A stretch of 5,236 nucleotides of DNA from Amylibacter sp. (GTDB lineage Bacteria; Pseudomonadota; Alphaproteobacteria; Rhodobacterales; Rhodobacteraceae), in the NCBI GenBank assembly GCA_027083485.1, contig JALWOO010000451.1, forward strand, positions 1 through 5,236, written 5' to 3'. The notes beneath the pieces are model-generated. The model saw only the letters and a program-made list of their open reading frames with translations, did no database searches and was not told the DNA's origin. Made by a program: the position numbers and the translations under genes. The stretch's first letter is position 1; every line of letters begins with the position of its first letter. Positions 1 to 5,236 of this stretch are shown here, piece after piece.

Positions 1-2
1 TG

Positions 3-119
3 TTGCTGGAAACCGTGATTGCCGATGTGCAGGAACGCACCTGGCCCGAAACCCGCGAACGCATGGATGCGCTGGAAGTAATGTTCGACCGCACAAGGTT
101 CTTTCGCAAGTTTACCTAG
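3..119 (+). CDS. C-terminal end of an unrecognised protein (5' end outside the window)
   Basis: An open plus-strand frame enters from the left edge and stops at TAG 117-119, giving 38 residues that begin LLETVIADVQERTW and end MFDRTRFFRKFT. Two things suggest it is really coding: third codon positions are mostly G or C, as in the neighbouring genes, and the frame ends exactly at a strong hairpin. The segment is rich in charged residues and probably helical, with an aromatic, basic tail. I do not recognise the family from so short a piece, so no function is offered. The gene converges on the deo operon and is therefore not part of its transcript. The antisense frame across the same bases is also open, but it has no stop before the hairpin and poorer third-position bias. 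Confidence 0.6.
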   Translation: MLETVIADVQERTWPETRERMDALEVMFDRTRFFRKFT

Positions 120-143
120 GGTGCGCGGGGACCGCGCACCCTA
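117..143. terminator. Hairpin between convergent genes, probable bidirectional terminator
   Basis: Bases 117-128 (TAGGGTGCGCGG) pair perfectly with 132-143 (CCGCGCACCCTA) around a 3-base loop, giving a 12-bp GC-rich stem. It lies between the stop of the plus-strand gene and the stop of the ALDH gene at 149-151, so it can fold in RNA from either side. The TAG stop of the plus-strand gene (117-119) forms the base of the stem. There is no run of T after the stem on either strand, so it is not a textbook intrinsic terminator. It could instead act as a weaker terminator or a 3'-end stabiliser. Confidence 0.7.
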
Positions 144-148
144 CGGAA

Positions 149-2512
149 TTACGCCCCGTAAGGCACCCAGATATTTTTGACATTCGTGGCATGGCGCAGG
201 AACTCACGGCCTTCGCCCTGTGCATGGTCCAGCCAGTCACGTGCCTTGCCATCGTTGACCCAGGTCCGTTTCAGGCTGGCGGCGGAGGCCTTTTCCACCA
301 TGGCAGACCCTTTTGCACTGCCGTGATACCAAACGCTATCCACCCCGTAATGATCCGCCAGCACCTTGGCCAACTCGTCCTTGGCACCGGTCACGATATT
401 GACCACACCGCCGGGCAGATCGGATGTATTGAACACCTGATACAGATCGGTCGCCGCCAAAGGATGCGGCTCCGAGGGCACCACCACAGTGCGATTGCCC
501 ATGGCAATCGCCGGCCCGATCAGGGACACCAGCCCCAGCAGCGGCATTTCATCGGGGCAAATCATCCCGATCACACCAACCGGTTCCTGCATGGCAATCG
601 CCACAGAGCGCTGCGGCACGCTATGCACCGCGCCGTCAAATTTGTCGGCCCAGGCCCCATAGGTAAACAGCCGGTCAATGCTGGCGGTAACCTCGGCCTC
701 CGCCTGTTTGGCATTCACACCGGTCATATCCGCAATCCGGCTGGCAAATTCATCGGCCCGCAAGGACAGGTTTTCCGCAATGAAATAAATCACCTGCGCC
801 CGACCATGCCCGTTCATACCGGCCCAGCCGCTGGCGGCGGTGGCGGCTTCTACGGCGTTGCGAATGTCCTTGCGGCTGCCTTTGCCTACATGGCCCAGCA
901 GCACACCCTTGGGCGAAACCACCGGCGCGGAATAGCCGCTGTCCGGGCGCGCCTGCTTGCCGCCGATATAGTTTTTCGGCGTCTGGTCCAGCCCTTCGGC
1001 CCGGGTTTTGACCTCTGGCAGCGTGATCGGCCTTACCGGCTTCAGCTTGCCCATAAACGCCGGTTTCACATATTCAAACAGCCCTTCACGCCCGCCTTCA
1101 CGGCCAAAGCCGCTCTCGCGCACACCGCCAAAACCGGCGGCGGCGTCAAACTGGTTGGAACAATTGACCCAAACCACCCCCGCCTTGACCTGCGGCGCGA
1201 TATCCAGCGCCAGATTGACGTTTTCCGTCCACAGCGTTGCCGCCAGCCCGTAACGGGTGTTATTGGCCAGCGCCACCGCCTCGGACGGGGTGCGGAAGGT
1301 CATAGAGACCAGAACCGGCCCGAAAACCTCTTCCTGTGCCAGCGTAGCGGAGCTTTCCACATTGGTCAGCAATGTCGGCGGAAAGAAACAGCCGTGGTTG
1401 GGCAAGACCTGATCCGACTGGATCAATTCGCCGCCCTCGGCCACACCCACGGCAACCATATCGCGGATGCGCTGGAGCTGCACCTCCGAGGCCACAGCCC
1501 CGATGTCGATGCTCTTGTCCATCGGATCGCCCACCCGCAGGGTCGCCATGCGGGCGCGCAGTTTGGCAATGAATCTGTCGGCAATCGGTTCTTGCAACAA
1601 CAGGCGCGAACCGGCGCAGCAGACCTCGCCCTGATTGAACCAGATCGCGTCAACCACGCCCTCAACCGCGCTGTCCAGATCGGCGTCATCAAACACCATA
1701 AAGGCGGATTTTCCGCCCAGTTCCAGCGTCAGCTTCTTGCCCGAACCGGCTGTGCGCTCACGGATCAGGCGGCCCACCGTGGTAGAGCCGGTAAAGGCCA
1801 CCTTATCCACGCCGTCATGTTCTGTCACCAGCGCGCCGGTCGCCCCGTCGCCGGTCACGATGTTGACAACGCCCTTGGGCAGGCCCGCCTCGATGCACAA
1901 CTCCGCAAACAGCAATGCCGAAAGCGAGGTGGTCTCCGCCGGTTTCAGTACCACCGTATTGCCCATGGCCAGCGCCGGAGCCACTTTCCATGCCAGCATC
2001 AACAGCGGGAAATTCCACGGGATCACCTGACCGGCCACCCCGAGTGGCGCGTAACCGGCCATTTCGCTATCCATCAGCTGCGCCCAACCGGCGTGGTGAT
2101 AGAAATGCCGCGCCACCAGCGGGATATCCACATCGCGGCTCTCGCGGATGGGTTTGCCGTTGTCGAGCGTTTCCACGACCGACAACAGGCGGGAATGTTT
2201 TTGCACCAGCCGCGCCAGCGCATACAGCACCCGCGCGCGTTTGGCCCCGTCTTTGGCCCAAGCCGCCTGCGCCTTGCGCGCGGCCGCAACCGCCGTATCC
2301 ACATCGGCCCCGTTGGCCTGTGCAATTTGCGCCAGAACCACCCCGTCCGCCGGATTTACCGTTTCAAAATAGCCCCCGTGCGGCGGAACAAACGCCCCGT
2401 CAATGAACAGGTTGAAACGGCGGTCGTTGCGTTCAAGCCAGGCCATGGCCTCGCTGGTGCTTTCGGGGGCGGTGCCATATTCCATGCTGTCTAGGATCTC
2501 TGAAATTGTCAT
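149..2512 (-). CDS. Two-domain aldehyde dehydrogenase, ALDH16 type
   Basis: An NAD(P)-dependent aldehyde dehydrogenase, expected in the cytosol, that oxidises an aldehyde to its acid. Numbering is from ATG 2510-2512 (787 aa). Residues about 34-485 form a complete ALDH domain: PWNFP at 165-169 with oxyanion Asn167, KPAE at 190-193, FTGST at 240-244, general base Glu264 in LELGGK, catalytic Cys298 in NQGEVCCAGSR, and Glu395 in EEVFGPV. After a linker, about 513-765 repeats the first half of an ALDH fold but is degenerate: CPDEMP replaces PWNFP, Val678 replaces the cofactor Lys, WVNDGK replaces LELGGK, and no catalytic-Cys segment follows. This layout and length match ALDH16 (human ALDH16A1 is about 800 aa, and bacterial members are known from Loktanella). 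Most ALDHs are about 500 aa. The gene follows deoC by 4 nt, so acetaldehyde from DeoC is the likely substrate (inference). An in-frame TTG at 2522-2524 would add four residues and overlap deoC by 8 nt. ATG is preferred, although its ribosome site (GGA, 7 nt upstream) is weak. Confidence 0.93.
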   Translation of the reverse strand: MTISEILDSMEYGTAPESTSEAMAWLERNDRRFNLFIDGAFVPPHGGYFETVNPADGVVLAQIAQANGADVDTAVAAARKAQAAWAKDGAKRARVLYALARLVQKHSRLLSVVETLDNGKPIRESRDVDIPLVARHFYHHAGWAQLMDSEMAGYAPLGVAGQVIPWNFPLLMLAWKVAPALAMGNTVVLKPAETTSLSALLFAELCIEAGLPKGVVNIVTGDGATGALVTEHDGVDKVAFTGSTTVGRLIRERTAGSGKKLTLELGGKSAFMVFDDADLDSAVEGVVDAIWFNQGEVCCAGSRLLLQEPIADRFIAKLRARMATLRVGDPMDKSIDIGAVASEVQLQRIRDMVAVGVAEGGELIQSDQVLPNHGCFFPPTLLTNVESSATLAQEEVFGPVLVSMTFRTPSEAVALANNTRYGLAATLWTENVNLALDIAPQVKAGVVWVNCSNQFDAAAGFGGVRESGFGREGGREGLFEYVKPAFMGKLKPVRPITLPEVKTRAEGLDQTPKNYIGGKQARPDSGYSAPVVSPKGVLLGHVGKGSRKDIRNAVEAATAASGWAGMNGHGRAQVIYFIAENLSLRADEFASRIADMTGVNAKQAEAEVTASIDRLFTYGAWADKFDGAVHSVPQRSVAIAMQEPVGVIGMICPDEMPLLGLVSLIGPAIAMGNRTVVVPSEPHPLAATDLYQVFNTSDLPGGVVNIVTGAKDELAKVLADHYGVDSVWYHGSAKGSAMVEKASAASLKRTWVNDGKARDWLDHAQGEGREFLRHATNVKNIWVPYGA

Positions 2513-2516
2513 AATA

Positions 2517-3506
2517 TTATCCAATCGGATGGCGGAAACTGGCCGAATAGCGGCCGGTTACATGGTGTTCAAGCTGGCGTTCGATATCGCCCAGCAAAGA
2601 CGAGGCCCCAAAGCGGAACAGGTTCGGTTCCAGCCACGGGCGGCCCAGTTCTTCCTTCATCAGCGACAAATAGACCAGCGCGTCCTTGGCCTTGGAAATG
2701 CCGCCCGCCGGTTTATAACCAACCGAAACGCCGGTGCGCTCGCGATAGTCACGAATGGCGCGCACCATGGTCAGGCTGACCGGCAAGGTGGCGTTAACGC
2801 TTTCCTTACCTGTCGATGTTTTGATGAAATCGACACCGGCCATCATGCACACCCGCGACGCCCGCGCCACATTGCGCAGGGTGCCAAGCTCGCCCGTGGC
2901 AAGAATTGCCTTGATATGGGCGTCACCGCAGGCCTCGGTAAATTCGCGCACCTCGTCATAGAGCGCCTGCCAGTTGCCGGACAACACATGCCGGCGCGAA
3001 ATCACAATGTCGATTTCCTGCGCACCGGCCGCCACGGATTCGCGGATTTCCTGCACCCGCAACCGATAGGGCGACAGCCCCGCCGGAAAGCCGGTGGAAA
3101 CGGCGGCGACGGGAATATTCGTGCCTTCCAGCGCGCGGCGCGCGGCGGGGATCATTTCATGATACACACAAACCGCGCCGGTGGTGATCCGCCGTTCCCC
3201 CAGCCCCAGCGCATGCAGAATATCCGGGCGCACCGGATTGCGCGCCTTGGCGCAGAGCCGTTTGACCCGCTGTTCGGTGTCATCGCCGGAAAGCGTGGTC
3301 AGATCCATGCAGGTAATCGCCTTGATCAGCCAGGCGGCCTGATACTCCTTCTTCACCGAACGCCGCGTGCCATAACTGGCGGCACGGCGCTCAATCGCAG
3401 AGCGGTTGGCGCGCGCATCCATGACCCATTCCAGATCAAGCGGCAGCCCCGGATTTCGGCTGTGACCCGCCACCGGCAGGTCGTGGGGTTCTATCGTCGT
3501 GTTCAT
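2517..3506 (-). CDS. deoC: Deoxyribose-phosphate aldolase (DERA), long form similar to the animal enzyme
   Basis: A class I aldolase that cleaves 2-deoxy-D-ribose-5-phosphate into D-glyceraldehyde-3-phosphate and acetaldehyde in the cytosol. The 329-aa protein has the TIM-barrel signatures of Deo[12 protein letters not shown] at 67-77, the CVY segment at 113-115, Asp166 in EIDIVI, Schiff-base Lys229 in DFIKTSTGK, and the second active-site Lys265 in VGYKPAGG, which also begins the phosphate site continued by FGASSLL at 299-305. Common bacterial DeoC proteins are about 220-260 aa. This one has an N-terminal extension of about 55 residues and a tail with HHVTGRYSA. From memory both match human DERA (318 aa), whose key residues lie at a constant offset of 11. 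The start ATG overlaps the deoB stop as ATGA (3503-3506), and AGGT lies 8 nt upstream, so translation is probably coupled to deoB. No key residue is missing. Confidence 0.96.
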   Translation of the reverse strand: MNTTIEPHDLPVAGHSRNPGLPLDLEWVMDARANRSAIERRAASYGTRRSVKKEYQAAWLIKAITCMDLTTLSGDDTEQRVKRLCAKARNPVRPDILHALGLGERRITTGAVCVYHEMIPAARRALEGTNIPVAAVSTGFPAGLSPYRLRVQEIRESVAAGAQEIDIVISRRHVLSGNWQALYDEVREFTEACGDAHIKAILATGELGTLRNVARASRVCMMAGVDFIKTSTGKESVNATLPVSLTMVRAIRDYRERTGVSVGYKPAGGISKAKDALVYLSLMKEELGRPWLEPNLFRFGASSLLGDIERQLEHHVTGRYSASFRHPIG

Positions 3507-4735
3507 GTATTTCGACCTATCATATTCAGAAAACTGGTGCCATTTTCCCCCGCAGCCACGCCCAGATGGGCGCTGACCGTGGCGGAGATATCGGAAAACA
3601 GGTGTTTGCCAAGGTTAACCGGCGCGGCTGTGCCCAGCCGGATCAGGATCGGCACCTGTTCGCGGGTGTGATCCGTGCCTTGCCATGTGGGATCATTGCC
3701 GTGATCCGCCGTCAGGATCAACAGATCGTCAGGGCGCAGACGGGCGATAACCTCGGGCATGCGGGCGTCGAATTCCTCGAGCGCATTGGCATAGCCCGGC
3801 ACATCGCGGCGGTGGCCGAATTCGCTGTCAAAATCGACGAAATTGGCAAACAGGAAACCGCCGTCCTGCAAATCATCCATCGCGGTCAGGGTTTTGTCCA
3901 TCAGGGGCATGTTGCCAAAGGCCTTGCGCACCTCTCCCACGCCGCGATGGGCGAAAATATCGCCAATCTTGCCCATGGTGATGATATGGCGGTTTGCGGC
4001 GGTCAGCCGGTCCAGCACAGTTTCCCCCGGCGGCGGCATGGCAAAATCGCGCCGGTTACCGGTACGTTCAAAACCGTTTTCCGCATCCCCCACAAAGGGG
4101 CGCGCAATCACACGGCCAAGCGCCATGGGATCCACGAGTTTTCGGGTGATTTCACAGACCCGATACAGACGCTCCAGCCCGAAGTGTTCCTCATGCGCGG
4201 CAATCTGCAACACAGAATCCGCAGAGGTATAACAAATCGGCGCACCGGTTTTCACGTGTTCGGCCCCGAAATCCTCGATCACCTGCGTGCCGGAATAGTG
4301 GCGATTACATAACAGCCCCGGCAAATCCGCCTGCGCGATCAGATCACGCATCAACCAATCGGGAAAGGCGGGGTCTTCGTCTGGGAAAACCGTCCAGTCA
4401 AAGGTAACAGGCACACCGGCGATTTCCCAATGGCCCGAAGGCGTGTCTTTGCCATTGGAGGTTTCCACCCCGACCGCAAAGGGCGTTTGCGGCGGAGTTT
4501 CAAGCCCGGGCGGGCAAACGCCCGTGGCCTCTGCGCAGGCAGCCCCCAGCCCCATGGCCGTCAAATGGGGCAAAGCCAGCGGCCCGCTGCGCAATCCCGC
4601 GCGATCCCCCTGCCCTTTGGCACAGGCCTCTGCGATATGTCCCACGGTATCAGCACCGGCGTCACCATAGGCTTTTGCATCAGGGGCACCGCCAATGCCA
4701 ACGGAATCCAGTACAAAAAGAAAGGCACGGCTCAT
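3503..4735 (-). CDS. deoB: Phosphopentomutase
   Basis: Interconverts (deoxy)ribose-1-phosphate and (deoxy)ribose-5-phosphate. It links nucleoside phosphorolysis by DeoA to the DeoC aldolase, and acts in the cytosol with two Mn(II) ions. The 410-aa protein, numbered from ATG 4733-4735, matches the family length (E. coli about 407). It belongs to the alkaline phosphatase superfamily, with a cap domain inserted between two halves of the core. Visible metal ligands are Asp10 in LDSVGIGG, Asp303 and His308 in [12 protein letters not shown], Asp344 and His345 in TADHGND, and His356 in TDHTREQVP. The residue that carries the phosphate is Thr98 in [10 protein letters not shown]. The start is chosen because relatives begin with M-x-RAFL directly before the first metal Asp. 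A second in-frame ATG at 4748-4750 would add MENRD and has an equally plausible AGAG upstream, so the start remains uncertain by five codons. The stop overlaps the deoC start. Confidence 0.96.
   Translation of the reverse strand: MSRAFLFVLDSVGIGGAPDAKAYGDAGADTVGHIAEACAKGQGDRAGLRSGPLALPHLTAMGLGAACAEATGVCPPGLETPPQTPFAVGVETSNGKDTPSGHWEIAGVPVTFDWTVFPDEDPAFPDWLMRDLIAQADLPGLLCNRHYSGTQVIEDFGAEHVKTGAPICYTSADSVLQIAAHEEHFGLERLYRVCEITRKLVDPMALGRVIARPFVGDAENGFERTGNRRDFAMPPPGETVLDRLTAANRHIITMGKIGDIFAHRGVGEVRKAFGNMPLMDKTLTAMDDLQDGGFLFANFVDFDSEFGHRRDVPGYANALEEFDARMPEVIARLRPDDLLILTADHGNDPTWQGTDHTREQVPILIRLGTAAPVNLGKHLFSDISATVSAHLGVAAGENGTSFLNMIGRNT
3515..3519 (-). promoter_or_regulatory. Ribosome binding site of deoC
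   Basis: On the minus strand TAGGT lies inside the last codons of deoB, 8 nt before the deoC ATG. It supports the ATG at 3504-3506 as the true start and fits reinitiation at the ATGA overlap with deoB. Confidence 0.5.
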
Positions 4736-4797
4736 ATCTCTATTTTCCATATTTTAGCTACTCTAGCCAAATTAATCATTTTAGTGATTTTCATCAT
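4732..4797 (-). CDS. Possible 21-residue peptide between deoA and deoB
   Basis: Directly after the deoA stop (TAA then ATG, with a second ATG next) a frame runs 21 codons and ends in TGA at 4732-4734, which overlaps the preferred deoB ATG as ATGA. It would encode a lysine-rich, basic peptide starting [10 protein letters not shown] and containing one Trp. It fills the gap exactly and would couple deoA translation to deoB. Against it: the stretch is only about 26% GC, there is no clear ribosome site (an AGAG lies about 12 nt upstream inside deoA), and I know no homologue. It could be a coupling or leader ORF, a remnant, or chance. It uses AT-rich codons unlike deoB. Confidence 0.3.
   Translation of the reverse strand: MMKITKMINLARVAKIWKIEI
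4753..4771 (-). other. Small hairpin in the deoA-deoB gap
   Basis: In the minus-strand RNA, UUUGGCUA (4771-4764) can pair with UAGCUAAA (4760-4753) around a GAG loop: 8 bp including one G-U pair. A second, weaker 5-bp stem (4774-4778 with 4785-4789) lies just upstream in the transcript. The hairpin sits 18 nt before the deoB start and could affect ribosome access or RNA processing. It is AU-rich, so its stability is modest, and it has no U-run that would make it a terminator. Confidence 0.3.
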
Positions 4798-5236
4798 TTA
4801 CGCTATTTTCTCTAAAATAGTCTTCCCTTCTTCAAAGGGTTCATCACCTATTGTAAAGGCGTTTAACAGTTCTGCTTTGGCAGCCTCATAAGCCGTTTCA
4901 CTTGCGGCATGGATTTGCGCAATAGGCAAGGCACCAACCTGCGTCCCTACAGGAGCAAGATGCCGGAAACCTACGGATAAGTCAATGGTATCACTTACTT
5001 TTTTACGTCCACCGCCAAGGTTGACCACGGCAACCCCAACGGCACGGGCATCAATGGCTGTGACAATTCCCGATGCTGGTGGAAACACATCGCGCACCAC
5101 CGGCGCGGTTGCCAGATAGGATTTGTGGTTTTCAATAAAATCAACAGGCCCGCCAAGGGCTGCCACCATTTTTCCAAAGACCTCCGCCGCCTGACCGGAG
5201 CGGAAGACCTTTTCCAACATGGCCTCTCCATCACGC
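4798..5236 (-). CDS. deoA: Thymidine phosphorylase, C-terminal third (5' end outside the window)
   Basis: Catalyses phosphorolysis of thymidine (and deoxyuridine) to the base and 2-deoxy-alpha-D-ribose-1-phosphate, the entry step of the operon. About 145 residues are visible. The frame is open to the right edge, and the codons before the internal ATG at 5218-5220 (reading RDGEA) continue the family alignment, so that ATG is not the start. The full protein is expected to be about 440 aa. The visible part includes the end of the alpha/beta domain (KMVAALGGP) and the pyrimidine nucleoside phosphorylase C-terminal domain, with ASGIVTAIDARAVGVAVV, LGGGRKKVSDTIDLSVGF and the GTQVG stretch, closely matching DeoA of E. 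coli as I recall it. The catalytic and phosphate-binding residues lie outside the window. Base composition is about 52% GC against roughly 60-65% in the genes downstream, and the last 60 bases are under 40%. Confidence 0.93.
   Translation of the reverse strand, partial: RDGEAMLEKVFRSGQAAEVFGKMVAALGGPVDFIENHKSYLATAPVVRDVFPPASGIVTAIDARAVGVAVVNLGGGRKKVSDTIDLSVGFRHLAPVGTQVGALPIAQIHAASETAYEAAKAELLNAFTIGDEPFEEGKTILEKIA

Noticed and set aside
191..2494. A 767-codon open frame on the plus strand opposite the ALDH gene
   Set aside because: It lies codon-on-codon antisense to the ALDH frame. It is open only because the ALDH gene avoids TTA, CTA and TCA codons; it ends exactly at the CTA codon at 2492-2494. 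Its translation (rich in His, Arg, Gln and Gly) resembles no protein family.
2522..2524. TTG as start of the ALDH gene
   Set aside because: It would add only four residues, lies inside deoC, and has no better ribosome site; the ATG 12 nt downstream is the ordinary choice. It is not fully excluded.
2403..4312. Further long plus-strand open frames opposite deoC and deoB
   Set aside because: They sit in the same antisense codon register as the minus-strand genes and have the same codon-bias explanation. The minus-strand frames carry full catalytic motif sets.
4748..4750. Upstream ATG as start of deoB
   Set aside because: It adds MENRD before the conserved M-x-RAFL start seen in the family and would break the ATGA overlap with the small ORF. 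It remains possible because an AGAG lies 10 nt upstream of it.
4736..4797. An internal promoter for deoB in the AT-rich gap
   Set aside because: TAAAAT and similar -10-like strings occur, but none has a TTGACA-like -35 at the right distance. AT-rich DNA gives such matches easily.
5218..5220. Internal ATG as the start of a short 140-aa deoA-like gene
   Set aside because: The frame stays open to the window edge and the codons before the ATG continue the thymidine phosphorylase alignment, so this is the 3' part of a full gene cut by the window.

Overview
The window holds the promoter-distal part of a deoxyribonucleoside catabolism operon read on the minus strand (right to left), plus the last 38 codons of an unrelated plus-strand gene that converges on it at the left edge. 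The moderate-to-high GC content (about 60% or more in most genes), the tight gene packing with ATGA overlaps and the character of the proteins suggest an alphaproteobacterium. A marine Rhodobacterales (roseobacter/Loktanella-like) organism is the best guess. This is inference from protein flavour, not from a marker gene.

Layout by transcription order of the operon: deoA (thymidine phosphorylase, 5' end off the right edge, stop at 4798), then an AT-rich 62-nt gap that can encode a 21-residue peptide ending in an ATGA overlap with the next gene, then deoB (phosphopentomutase, 4735 to 3503), deoC (deoxyribose-phosphate aldolase, 3506 to 2517, ATGA overlap with deoB), and a two-domain aldehyde dehydrogenase of the ALDH16 type (2512 to 149, 4 nt after deoC). 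A 12-bp hairpin at 117-143 sits between this last gene and the convergent plus-strand gene, and probably terminates transcription from both sides.

Together the genes form one pathway. DeoA phosphorolyses thymidine to thymine and deoxyribose-1-phosphate, DeoB isomerises that to deoxyribose-5-phosphate, and DeoC splits it into glyceraldehyde-3-phosphate and acetaldehyde. The ALDH is placed to oxidise the acetaldehyde to acetate. The first three steps are established family knowledge; the role of the ALDH here is inferred from its position.

Points worth a second look: (1) the pairing of an ALDH16-type enzyme, with an active N-terminal domain and a degenerate second ALDH domain, with a DeoC that resembles animal DERA; (2) the abrupt drop in GC content from deoB into the deoA-deoB gap (about 26% GC) and the visible part of deoA (about 52%); (3) the possible small coupled ORF in that gap. 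No RNA genes, mobile elements, CRISPR arrays or long repeats were seen, and no stretch over 300 bases lacks a gene.
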